NCBI GenBank assembly: GCA_028714695.1
Contig: JAQTLX010000001.1
Location: forward strand, 150,207-214,206
Length of the DNA stretch: 64,000 bases
Direction: 5' to 3'
Source: Ignavibacteria bacterium
Lineage (GTDB): Bacteria > Bacteroidota > Ignavibacteria > Tepidaquicellales > Tepidaquicellaceae
Of this stretch, positions 54,884-63,586 are shown piece after piece (position 1 is the first letter of the stretch; the number at the start of each line of letters is the position of its first letter). The notes under the pieces were generated by a model. That model made no database searches. It saw only the letters and a list, made by a program, of their open reading frames with translations, and was not told where the DNA came from. The position numbers and the translations under genes were made by a program.

Positions 54884-57340
54884 TTATTTTATGAATGATA
54901 AACGCTTTGTTTCAGAGAATTTTCCCGCAGTTAGTCTGTAGAAATAGATACCGCTGGTTAGATTAGCGCCGCTAAACGTTACATCATATGTACCCGCTTT
55001 AAGGTCTTTATTTACCAGGCTTGAAACTTCTCTGCCGAGCATGTCATAAACTTTAAGCGTTACAAATCCGGCTTCTTTAATTCCGAAAGTAATTTTTGTT
55101 GACGGATTAAACGGATTCGGATAATTCTGCGACATGAAAAATTTATCGGGTACGATACTCGAATAATTTGTTATGCCGATAAGCGTTCCGCTCATTTCCC
55201 ATGTACCGCGGCCGTGTGTTCCGATTCTTAATTTGTTCGCCGCTGCATTATAATCAAGATGCATCGCAACTGTATTCGGGAGACCGTTAGCAAGTTCAAT
55301 CCAGTTAACACCGTTATTGTTTGTCATGAAAACGCCGATATCTGTTGCAGCAAGTATAACGTTTGTTGCATGTCCGGGATAATAGAACATTCCATCATTT
55401 ACGGGTGAATCCGGAAGATCGCCGTTAATGCTAAACCAGTTAACGCCTCCGTTTATTGTTTTAAAAACTTTATTTCCGCCGAATCCTGACATTGTAACAA
55501 GACATACAAGATTTGAATCCGGATGTACATAAACGCTTGTAATGGTTTTGTTGGGCAATCCCGTACCTGCGCTTGCAAAAGTATATCCCCGGTCAGTTGA
55601 TTTGTAAAGCACTGAACCGGAAGCAAGGTACATAAAACTCGGGTTTGATTTGCTGATATCCATTACGGAAACCGTACCGCTGATTGCTCCCGATATAGCG
55701 AACCACGATGCGCCCATATTTGTAGTTTTAAAAACATTCTGGCGCGCTGTGTAAAATATTTCGACAGAATCAGGATGTGCTACTATAGGGGAGACCCATG
55801 CGCCAGAGCCTGTAAGACCTGTTGTTGCTCCTGTCCATGAAGTGCCGTTATTAACCGATCTCTGAACACCGTTATTTTGAGTTTCTCCGAGCATGTAATT
55901 TGAATTGTTCGGCTGAAAGCAAACTTCTCCTCCGTCTCCGCCGAATCCTGCGGTCCAGTTAATTGTGCTGAAGGTCTGCTGTGTTCCGTTATCCTGTGTA
56001 CCGCCTGCAAGGTGCGCGGCATTGTTAGGATCGGAAGTCATTCTATAGAACTGTGTAATTGTAAGTCCGGCATTTCTGTTAACCCAAGTAGTACCCTGAT
56101 CCGAAGAATACCATACGCCTCCATCACTGACTGCATAAACAATGTTCGCGTTGGTCGGGTGGAATTCCATATTATGGTTGTCAACATGTACGTTGCCGTT
56201 TGAGTAACCGTTTGTTACGTTTGTAAAAGTATTCCCGTTTGTAGTTCTCCAAACGTCAATTGTACCGACGAAAGCAACATCGGGGTTTATCGGGCTTACA
56301 TGCATATAAAAATCATACCACGCCTGTCCGCCGGCGAAATCTGTTCCGACCGAAATCTGCGTAAAACTTGCGCCGGCATCGGTCGATTTGTAAACATTTA
56401 CGACGCTACCCGTATATACGGAAACATAAAGAACAGTCGGTACTGCTTTACAAATTGCAATGTGATTTCTCTGCCCTAGCGAAACCGGGAATGAACCCGC
56501 AGTAAATGTTGCACCTCCGTCGGTAGATATTTTGTAACCGCTACCCTGTCCTATTATATATACCTTTGAGCCGTCGGGAGAATACACAACGTCATCACAT
56601 TTGCCGCTTACTGCTGATGACCAGGTTAATCCTGCATCCGTTGACCTGTAAAGTCCTGATGTACCGAGTGCCGCGAGCAGATAACTTGTATTGCCCGGTT
56701 TAATTACTATCCTTGAAAAATAAGTGCTTGTAGGCAGACCTGATTTTATATTAACCCAGTTGTCTCCTCCGTTTGTCGATTTTAGAAGACCTCTGCCGTA
56801 ATATGATGCTCCGCTGTAGGTAGCCTCACCCGTGCCGTAATAAACTATATTGGAATTCACGGGGTCAATAGCGAGCGCACCGGATGACATGGATGCTTCG
56901 AAGTCTGTTTTCGGAACCCAGTTCAATCCCGCATTTGTTGATTTCCATATGCCGCCGTAAGCAGCGCCGATGTACACCGTACTTGGATTGTTTGGATCGA
57001 CTTTTATCGTAACTATTCTTCCGGAAATATTTCCATAATTGAAATAGTAACCTGGTGTGGGGCCAATATTAAACCATGAAACCGTATTGGGTGCAAAATA
57101 AAATCCGTTTTGCTGCCTGAGAGTTTCTCTTTGCTGTAGTGCTTTTGAGTAAGCATCTTCCGGAATTGAATTTTGCGGATACATTCTTTGTTCATAGAAC
57201 CATCGTTCACGATTGAACGGTGCTGATGATTTTACCTGATTACTTGCATTATTGTAAGGACTGTTCGGAAACTCAAAATCCTGAGATAATATAATTACAG
57301 GCGTTAAAAATGTGAAGAGAAGAATAAAAAGTTTTTTCAT
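54884..57340 (-). CDS. T9SS-exported sortilin/BNR-type beta-propeller protein
   Basis: 818 residues. Signal peptide (cleavage near ILSQ, residue 20). The main part is made of repeated propeller blades of the sortilin/Vps10 and BNR type: KSTNAGLNW, KSTNGGDNW, RSTDAGLTW, KISTDGGATF and so on, with GTGEATYSG and GGTQDNGTQ loops common in this group. The last 75 residues are a type A sorting domain (SQNYPNPFNPSTKI, LKVYDMLGREV, GIYFYRLTAG). Predicted to be secreted and bound to the cell surface; a glycoside-hydrolase role, as in some look-alike propellers, is not supported by any motif I can see. Confidence 0.88.
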   Translation of the reverse strand: MKKLFILLFTFLTPVIILSQDFEFPNSPYNNASNQVKSSAPFNRERWFYEQRMYPQNSIPEDAYSKALQQRETLRQQNGFYFAPNTVSWFNIGPTPGYYFNYGNISGRIVTIKVDPNNPSTVYIGAAYGGIWKSTNAGLNWVPKTDFEASMSSGALAIDPVNSNIVYYGTGEATYSGASYYGRGLLKSTNGGDNWVNIKSGLPTSTYFSRIVIKPGNTSYLLAALGTSGLYRSTDAGLTWSSAVSGKCDDVVYSPDGSKVYIIGQGSGYKISTDGGATFTAGSFPVSLGQRNHIAICKAVPTVLYVSVYTGSVVNVYKSTDAGASFTQISVGTDFAGGQAWYDFYMHVSPINPDVAFVGTIDVWRTTNGNTFTNVTNGYSNGNVHVDNHNMEFHPTNANIVYAVSDGGVWYSSDQGTTWVNRNAGLTITQFYRMTSDPNNAAHLAGGTQDNGTQQTFSTINWTAGFGGDGGEVCFQPNNSNYMLGETQNNGVQRSVNNGTSWTGATTGLTGSGAWVSPIVAHPDSVEIFYTARQNVFKTTNMGASWFAISGAISGTVSVMDISKSNPSFMYLASGSVLYKSTDRGYTFASAGTGLPNKTITSVYVHPDSNLVCLVTMSGFGGNKVFKTINGGVNWFSINGDLPDSPVNDGMFYYPGHATNVILAATDIGVFMTNNNGVNWIELANGLPNTVAMHLDYNAAANKLRIGTHGRGTWEMSGTLIGITNYSSIVPDKFFMSQNYPNPFNPSTKITFGIKEAGFVTLKVYDMLGREVSSLVNKDLKAGTYDVTFSGANLTSGIYFYRLTAGKFSETKRLSFIK

Positions 57341-57425
57341 TTTTGTTATTTTGTTTGAACACTAAAGATTAAATGTTGATTGCAAATAAAATTGAAATTC
57401 ATAATTAAATTCAATAAACTATACC

Positions 57426-58628
57426 ATGATGGTAATTCATGATATAGAACTGCTAAAATTAAATAAAAATTTCGATATAGCATATTCAATTTTAAAAGAT
57501 ATACTTGAACAGCGCTGTCCCGATATCAGAAAAATTGAACTCCTCTATGGTACGCAAAAATCAAAAACTCTTCAGGATCTTATAAAGAATTTTATTATAA
57601 AAAATCTAAGCGGAACCAGGATAATGCGTCCGCATAATCCCGGATCGCCTATGGAGATAATACTTGCAAGGCGCGAAATCGAGAAAGACGGAAATTATCA
57701 GAAAGTTCATTCGTTCATATTGTTAAATAAATTACCCGACATCAAATCGCTTGAAAACTTTTACGGTAATTATTCGGTCTATGTACAGAAAATCATCAAA
57801 CAATACATACAGTTAAATCTGAAGCGCAAATGCGAGATAGGCGCCGCGACTCATTTGAACAGAGTTGGCGCGGTTGTTTTCCAATTAAAGATGAACGATA
57901 CAGGGAAATACAACTATAGTTCGACGGCTGTGATGCACGATTCGATAGAAGACCTTGTACGGCTTAAGAAATCAAAAAAGGGTACGGGAGTCGATACCGA
58001 GAAATACAGTAAATTTTTAGATGAACATATTCCTGCCGATTTGCAGGATAAAGTAAAGATTCTGACGAATCACTATAACCTTATTCTTAATTACGTGCTC
58101 GGAAGGCTTGAGGAAGATGACAAAGCATTCACGAAAAAGAATATACTCGCCGAACTGGAAATATTAGTATCGCAAAAGACAAAAGAGTTCAGCCGTTTTG
58201 CGGAGAAAATGCAAAGTTTGATTTCCGAAACTGATGCAGAAACCGATTTGCTTGACGCAATTAAATGGGAATGTTACAAGACCTTGTATCTTGAAGGAAT
58301 AGCGAAGGAAACGTCCAAAAAGAACGACCACAGGATATACGAAATTAAGGGAGTCGATCTTTCCGATAATGCACACGGTAAAGGCGCGCTGTCAATCGAT
58401 GCGAGGATAAGAAACATTAATAAAAATCTGATGTGGGGAATAAAAGGCTATGCAATGAAGTCAACATGGAAGCCGTTCAATGACCACATACAGGAAGTTA
58501 TCGAAGATGCATATCAGTCCGCAGAATATCTTGTTTTGGGCGATATGCTGCAGCCTTATTCTTCAACGGATTTCATGATGTCCGCGCTGAATAAAATAAT
58601 AAAAATGGAAAACGTTTTTTATATTTAA
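57426..58628 (+). CDS. Unrecognised protein with HD-phosphohydrolase signature
   Basis: 400 residues, cytoplasmic, no named family recognised. Residues spaced as in the HD superfamily are present: His143 in ATHLNRVGAVV, His171-Asp172 in VMHDSIEDLV and Asp311 in IKGVDLSDNAHG. HDxIED and K--DL-DN recall the (p)ppGpp hydrolase domain of SpoT/RelA. The N-terminal 130 residues and the helical insert between the second and third motifs (about 190-300) match nothing I know. No synthetase or ACT domain is present. Possible nucleotide pyrophosphohydrolase; this is inference from motif geometry. Two ATG codons lie in tandem at the start. Confidence 0.6.
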   Translation: MMVIHDIELLKLNKNFDIAYSILKDILEQRCPDIRKIELLYGTQKSKTLQDLIKNFIIKNLSGTRIMRPHNPGSPMEIILARREIEKDGNYQKVHSFILLNKLPDIKSLENFYGNYSVYVQKIIKQYIQLNLKRKCEIGAATHLNRVGAVVFQLKMNDTGKYNYSSTAVMHDSIEDLVRLKKSKKGTGVDTEKYSKFLDEHIPADLQDKVKILTNHYNLILNYVLGRLEEDDKAFTKKNILAELEILVSQKTKEFSRFAEKMQSLISETDAETDLLDAIKWECYKTLYLEGIAKETSKKNDHRIYEIKGVDLSDNAHGKGALSIDARIRNINKNLMWGIKGYAMKSTWKPFNDHIQEVIEDAYQSAEYLVLGDMLQPYSSTDFMMSALNKIIKMENVFYI

Positions 58629-58659
58629 TTTATTTTACCCGCAAATATTCCCAAGAAAT

Positions 58660-59463
58660 TTATTTCAATACAGTCATTCTTTTAACTTCGCTGTAAAAAT
58701 GACCATTTCCGTTTGAGACTTCAAATCTGTAGAAATAAACTCCCGATGCAAAATTCGAGGCATCGAACAAAACGAAATAATTACCGTTATCCATTTCCGA
58801 ATCCGCAAGTACGGAAATCTTTTCTCCGAGCATATTGTAAACAAGAATTTTCACATGCGAATGCCGGATTACTCCGAAATTGATTCTTGTTACCGGATTA
58901 AAAGGATTCGGGAAATTCTGCGAAAGATAATATGAAACCGGAGTTTCATTGTTTATTATTCCGATTGAACTGCACACCCTGATCCTTTTGTTATCCACAT
59001 AATTCCATGTGCCCGTGTAGTTCCTGTCGATATTCGCGTATAGCGTATCTGTTCCTGGTACGGCGGGAGCAGTGTAATTAAACGGAATTGAAATTGAAGT
59101 TGTGAAGACAATCGGATTTTTGTGTGTAAGTTCGCCGTTCAGGAGTTTCAATATTCCCGAACTGCTTCCCGGTGCAAGAATTCCAAAACGCGCGGCTATA
59201 TCAACACCGCCGTTTGCATTGCCTGGAAAATTCATAGTAAGTGTGAATATTACGGTCTGACCTGTGATAACGGAATCGGGTCCCTCAATTATTCCGGTAA
59301 TTCCGGTTCCGAAAACATGACAACTTCCGCAGCCCGCGCTCATTGTTTTTTTTGTCCTCCCGCTGATTCCGTTAGGATTGGAATAAACTGAAGTGTATGA
59401 CAGGAATAGCAGAAACAGGACAATGCAAAAAGCCCTTAATAATGAATGTTTTGTTGTTTTCAT
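58660..59463 (-). CDS. T9SS-exported choice-of-anchor V protein with CxxCH motif
   Basis: 267 residues. Signal peptide (cleavage near VYSN), then GISGRTKKTMSAGCGSCHVFGTG, with the heme c-type motif CGSCH just after the cleavage site. A beta-sandwich of the 'choice-of-anchor V'/Reeler-like type follows, and a type A sorting domain ends the protein (SQNFPNPFNPVTRI, GVYFYRFE, KRMTVLK). Paralogue of the gene at 59606. Whether haem is attached is unknown. Surface-exposed by inference. Confidence 0.85.
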   Translation of the reverse strand: MKTTKHSLLRAFCIVLFLLFLSYTSVYSNPNGISGRTKKTMSAGCGSCHVFGTGITGIIEGPDSVITGQTVIFTLTMNFPGNANGGVDIAARFGILAPGSSSGILKLLNGELTHKNPIVFTTSISIPFNYTAPAVPGTDTLYANIDRNYTGTWNYVDNKRIRVCSSIGIINNETPVSYYLSQNFPNPFNPVTRINFGVIRHSHVKILVYNMLGEKISVLADSEMDNGNYFVLFDASNFASGVYFYRFEVSNGNGHFYSEVKRMTVLK

Positions 59464-59554
59464 TTTATCGCTTTTATTGTTGAAAGGAGGAAAAACTATG
59501 TAATTTTAAGTATAATTTATGGAAAAAACAAGTAATAAATATAAGAGGATGTTA

Positions 59555-59582
59555 ATAAAAAACCCCCTGAAAGGGGGTTCGA
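59555..59582 (-). terminator. Rho-independent terminator
   Basis: Stem 59561-59567 with 59573-59579 (AACCCCC against GGGGGTT), 5-base loop, followed on the minus strand by a T-run. It closes the gene that ends at 59606 and separates the two paralogues. Confidence 0.87.
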
Positions 59583-59605
59583 AAAATCGTTTTATTTTGA
59601 TGGGA

Positions 59606-60394
59606 TTATTTTATAAGCGACATCTTTTTAACTTCAGTGAAATCACCTGATTCAATTTTGTAATAATAAATTCCCGAAGAATATTTTGATGCATCGAATA
59701 TTGCGTAGTAGTTTCCCGCGTTTTGATATTCATTAACGAGCGAGGCAATTTCTTTTCCAAGTAAGTTATACACCGTAATTTTTACGTTTGATGCTTTCAG
59801 AACACCGTAATTAATTCTTGTTACGGGATTAAAAGGATTCGGATAGTTCTGAGAAAGATAATAGTTTACGGGAGTCTGATTGTTCACAACGCCAGTGAGT
59901 GTGTAAACCTTGAAACCTTTGTTCGGAGTCCAGTTGTATGCGCCCGAATGACCTCTGTCGATCGTTGCGTAGAGCGTATCGCTGCCTGCCGCGCCGGGTG
60001 CAGTATAAGAGAAAGTAATGACTTTCGGGTTTACGTAAGTAATACCTGTACTTTGAACAAGTTCACTGCTCATAAGGGTTAATCCCTGTCCTGAAATTGG
60101 AGCGAGTGTACCATTCTTAGCGGCGATATCGACGCCGTATTTACCTGAGCCTGAAGCACAGTTTAAAGTAAGTGTATATGTTACAGTCTGCCCGGCAAGT
60201 ACTGAATCGGGACCTGTTATTGTTCCTGTGATTGTGGAACCCTGTGAATGACAACCTCCGCATCCTGCTGACGAAGTTTTTCTAGTTCTTCCCGAAATAC
60301 CTCCGGGGTATGCAGAAGAATCAGTTGATACGAGAGAGACAATTAATACAGCAAACATGAAAAATGCCGTAATTGCGTAAACCTTTTTTTGCAT
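59606..60394 (-). CDS. T9SS-exported choice-of-anchor V protein with CxxCH motif (paralogue)
   Basis: 262 residues with the same plan as its neighbour at 58660: signal peptide (cleavage near SSAYP), GISGRTRKTSSAGCGGCHSQGST with a CGGCH motif, beta-sandwich containing GPDSVLAGQTVTYTL, and a type A sorting domain (SQNYPNPFNPVTRI, GIYYYKIE). The two genes have separate terminators, so they are a tandem duplication with separate transcripts rather than one operon. Confidence 0.86.
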   Translation of the reverse strand: MQKKVYAITAFFMFAVLIVSLVSTDSSAYPGGISGRTRKTSSAGCGGCHSQGSTITGTITGPDSVLAGQTVTYTLTLNCASGSGKYGVDIAAKNGTLAPISGQGLTLMSSELVQSTGITYVNPKVITFSYTAPGAAGSDTLYATIDRGHSGAYNWTPNKGFKVYTLTGVVNNQTPVNYYLSQNYPNPFNPVTRINYGVLKASNVKITVYNLLGKEIASLVNEYQNAGNYYAIFDASKYSSGIYYYKIESGDFTEVKKMSLIK

Positions 60395-60526
60395 ATCTTA
60401 ACTTATTTAATTAATTAATGAGGTATGCAAAGATAAAAAAGAATGTATAAAAAGTAAACACTTTAAAAAATATTTTTGTCTTTTATTTAAAGATATAATA
60501 AACATATATTTAAATTATAGAAAGTA

Positions 60527-60559
60527 TATACAATTGTACAATAATTGTACAATTGTATA
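60527..60559. repeat. Perfect 14-base inverted repeat
   Basis: TATACAATTGTACA (60527-60540) and its exact reverse complement (60546-60559) are separated by ATAAT. It lies between the start of the anchor V gene and the end of the DUF5686 gene, both on the minus strand. No T-run follows. It might be an operator for the anchor V gene or a weak hairpin. Confidence 0.6.
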
Positions 60560-60584
60560 ATAGCAATAATAGTAATATTGCTAT
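60560..60584. repeat. 9-base inverted repeat next to DUF5686 stop
   Basis: Stem 60560-60568 with 60576-60584 (ATAGCAATA against TATTGCTAT), 7-base loop. It begins 4 bases after the DUF5686 stop codon on the minus strand and directly abuts the larger inverted repeat. It may form the 3' end of the rsmG-DUF5686 transcript. Confidence 0.5.
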
Positions 60585-60588
60585 AAAG

Positions 60589-62949
60589 TTAATTGAAGAA
60601 AGTGAAGAAAATATTAAAGTTGCTGCCCTGTTTATAATTATTAAGACGCCATCCGAAGTCAACCCTTGCTAAATCAAAAATATTAGCCAGAGCAAATCCT
60701 GCTTCCATGAAGAGTCCTTTTGTTGTATTTATATTTTTGTCATTTAAACCGGGGAGGGAATTGTTCTGCATGAAATTCCTGCCGGCATTAAAGAAACCTA
60801 TGAGGTTAATGCTGTTTAAAACAGGAATTCTTCCGGGAAATAATTTTCCGAAATTATTTTCGAAGTTTATATAAAACATTTTGTTTCCTAGAAACTCGGC
60901 ATAATCCATAGCGGCAAATTCCATATTATACGTACCTTTGAAAACTCCGAATGATAACAAGTCCTGATAGGGGAGAATTCCGTTTGAAAATTTATATCCT
61001 ATGGAATATTTAGGTCTTAACCTTGCGGCTAGAAAATGTTCGCCGTTCAGTTCGGCGGAGAACACGCGGGAATCATATGTGCTGCCGAGAGATTTCGAAG
61101 TGTTCTCGGTTTTAAGAGTAAGTGTCGGGTAATCGGTAATCGTGAAACGGGTTATTTCGCCCGTGCCCCAGTCGATACCTCTGTATTTATTGAAATCCAG
61201 AGTAAGAGTTAAACTGAGAGAGCGTTTGAATGCGTCGTTTATCTGAGGGTTATCGCCGTACTTTTGATCTCGTCTGAAAAAACTATAATCTGTATTAACT
61301 TTCGCCGATGTTTGCTTTCCTTCGAAGTAACCAGCATCGATTCCAATCTGCGGAATAATTTTTTTGGAGACATTAAATGAAAATCCGTTGAGATAATAAT
61401 AATAATATCTTTCTTTCTTGGTAAAGAGTGTGTAAAAAGTATTCAGAATTTCATGGTCCCAGCCGCGTGTCATGAACGGTGAATTCAGGTAATTGAATGC
61501 CGATGCTTTTAAACGAAGGCTTCTGTCATTCAGCAATTGCGTTGAAAAATTAAAATTGTATTTTGCTTTTTTATCCGCAAAGCCGTAACCGTAATACAGG
61601 CTCGAATTAATTCGCCCGAAATCCTTGCTGTAATTGACAGACGCGCCTATCTGGCTTCCTGCAATGCTGTTGAATTTATAAATATCCAAAAGGCTTACGG
61701 AAAGGTTCTTTCCGATGGTGAGGGAGAGACCGCCGAATCTGATTTTGTTTTCTTTTTCAGCCGTGGTTCTTTCTATGGTTTTATAAGCGGCTTTCTCCTC
61801 ATCAGAGTTTTTAATCAAGCGATTTTCTTTCCAGTATGTCGAATCCTTTGCTGCATCTTTATTTACTTTTACGATAATTTCGTCAAACAAACCCGGAGGC
61901 GCTTTTTCATTCAGACTGTAATCTGAAATTATTGTGAAAGCATCGCCTTTAAATTTCAATAAGCCCGCAAATGTGCCTTCGGCGAAAATCTGAACATCGT
62001 TCGGCATCCAGAAAACCTTTTTAGACTTATCTTTATAGGTTGAAAATTTCTGTTTGAATTTAAGTTCTTCGATATTTTTCAGCACTTTGCCGTTTGTTTC
62101 GAGGTCAACCTTTATAAGGGCAAAGAGGCTGTCGATGATATAAATATTCCCGATGAACTGCGGATTTATCGAAGACGTATTTATAACTTTTATTTTGTAA
62201 ACGACTGAAGAATCGAGGGACGTGGTTCCGAGGAGTTTGTATTCATAGTTATCGAAGGCGTTATCGCAAAGCGGTCCCGGAATTTTTACTTCGCCCAGAT
62301 CAAGATTTTCATCATAGAAATTCACAATAAAAGGCAGAGCAAAACCTCTGCTGATATTGGCGGTTTCGCGTTTCGATTTTACAATTTGCTTTTCCAGATC
62401 GGGCGCTTTTATATATCCCGTGCTTTCCGATTCAAGAATTCCGAGAATGCTGAGCCCTGAAGAGTCTTTCTGCATTTTCTCGTCGCCAAACGGATTGACG
62501 GACGAGCGTATTACAAATTTTGTGAACGCGTTATAATTATATTCCAATAAATCCTTTTTAAAACTTCTTTTATACATAATCGCTTTCCTGATTATGTCGT
62601 ATGCGGGGTCTTCGCCTGCAACCTCAATAACTTCGGTCGATATTTCCGATGGTCTGAGAAAAATATCCCTTTCGAGGTCAGAATCGGTAACATAAAAACT
62701 TGAAGTATCCGAGAAGTAGCCGATATAAGAAGTAATGAGATTGTAAGAGCCGTTTTTGGTTTTCAGTATAAAAAATCCTTTATCATCGGAAGTAGTGCCT
62801 GAATTGTTGTCGGCGACTTTTATTGATGCATAAGGCAGCGGTTTGTTCGTTTTTGCATCGACTATTTTCCCCGTTATTTTATACGTCTGGGGCAGCGCAA
62901 TATTTGCGAGAAGCGCAAATACAAGAAAAAGCAAACCTTTAAATTTCAT
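60589..62949 (-). CDS. DUF5686 outer-membrane protein with carboxypeptidase-regulatory-like domain
   Basis: 786 residues. Signal peptide (cleavage near ALPQ, residue 21); N-terminal carboxypeptidase-regulatory-like domain (about 25-100: ITGKIVDAKTNKPLPYASIKV...GTTSDDKGFF); then the DUF5686 region (EDPAYDIIRKAIMYKR onward) and a C-terminal beta-barrel ending in alternating aromatics (NFNIFFTFFN). This family is widespread in Bacteroidota outer membranes with unknown function. It starts one base after the rsmG stop codon, so the two form an operon. Confidence 0.88.
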   Translation of the reverse strand: MKFKGLLFLVFALLANIALPQTYKITGKIVDAKTNKPLPYASIKVADNNSGTTSDDKGFFILKTKNGSYNLITSYIGYFSDTSSFYVTDSDLERDIFLRPSEISTEVIEVAGEDPAYDIIRKAIMYKRSFKKDLLEYNYNAFTKFVIRSSVNPFGDEKMQKDSSGLSILGILESESTGYIKAPDLEKQIVKSKRETANISRGFALPFIVNFYDENLDLGEVKIPGPLCDNAFDNYEYKLLGTTSLDSSVVYKIKVINTSSINPQFIGNIYIIDSLFALIKVDLETNGKVLKNIEELKFKQKFSTYKDKSKKVFWMPNDVQIFAEGTFAGLLKFKGDAFTIISDYSLNEKAPPGLFDEIIVKVNKDAAKDSTYWKENRLIKNSDEEKAAYKTIERTTAEKENKIRFGGLSLTIGKNLSVSLLDIYKFNSIAGSQIGASVNYSKDFGRINSSLYYGYGFADKKAKYNFNFSTQLLNDRSLRLKASAFNYLNSPFMTRGWDHEILNTFYTLFTKKERYYYYYLNGFSFNVSKKIIPQIGIDAGYFEGKQTSAKVNTDYSFFRRDQKYGDNPQINDAFKRSLSLTLTLDFNKYRGIDWGTGEITRFTITDYPTLTLKTENTSKSLGSTYDSRVFSAELNGEHFLAARLRPKYSIGYKFSNGILPYQDLLSFGVFKGTYNMEFAAMDYAEFLGNKMFYINFENNFGKLFPGRIPVLNSINLIGFFNAGRNFMQNNSLPGLNDKNINTTKGLFMEAGFALANIFDLARVDFGWRLNNYKQGSNFNIFFTFFN

Positions 62950-62950
62950 A

Positions 62951-63586
62951 CTAAGATTTTTTTATTAAGATTAATTTTTTATCGTCGATATTATATTCCG
63001 GATCGAAGGAAAATTCGATTTGACCTACGGAAAAATGTTTATACTTTGATTTAAACGCGTGGATTTCATCCGACATATCACCGCCTTTAATACAAAGCAT
63101 CTTGCCGTTATTGTTTAAGAGTTCGATTGCCCAGTCTGCGAGGTCGCTGAGGGGGGCAACGGATTTCGAAACTATATAATCGAATTTGCCTTTATAGTCC
63201 GGCAGCAGTTCTTCCGCTCTGCAGCAGAGGGCTTTAGCATTTGCAAGTTTTAAATTCGAAATAATATCTTTTAAGGCATTAATTTTCTTACGTATAGAAT
63301 CTACGAGAGTTACGTTAAGTCCGGGATACAAAATTTTAAGCGGTATTCCCGGAAAGCCCCCGCCTGTGCCGATATCAAGGACATTAGCGTCAGGGTTAAT
63401 TTCATATTTCGTAAGGAAGAAAATTGAATTAAGAACAATATTTTCAATTGAAGTATTTTTCCGCGATACAAGATTTATTTTCGAATTCCATTCGAGTATT
63501 AACCGGTTATACGCATCGAACAGAGAAAGTACATCGGGATTATCGATGCTCAGTTCTTCTTTAAGAAATTGTTCAAGTAGTCTCAT
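62951..63586 (-). CDS. rsmG: 16S rRNA (guanine-N7)-methyltransferase
   Basis: Also called GidB. Methylates G527 of 16S rRNA; loss gives streptomycin resistance in other bacteria. SAM motif VLDIGTGGGFPGIPL near residue 70, then TLVDSIRKKINAL and DYIVSKSVAPLSDL. The ATG at 63586 gives 211 residues, the family's normal length; a longer frame reaching 63775 would add 63 residues of hydrophobic, low-complexity sequence read from AT-rich DNA, which I reject. First gene of an operon with DUF5686. Confidence 0.94.
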   Translation of the reverse strand: MRLLEQFLKEELSIDNPDVLSLFDAYNRLILEWNSKINLVSRKNTSIENIVLNSIFFLTKYEINPDANVLDIGTGGGFPGIPLKILYPGLNVTLVDSIRKKINALKDIISNLKLANAKALCCRAEELLPDYKGKFDYIVSKSVAPLSDLADWAIELLNNNGKMLCIKGGDMSDEIHAFKSKYKHFSVGQIEFSFDPEYNIDDKKLILIKKS

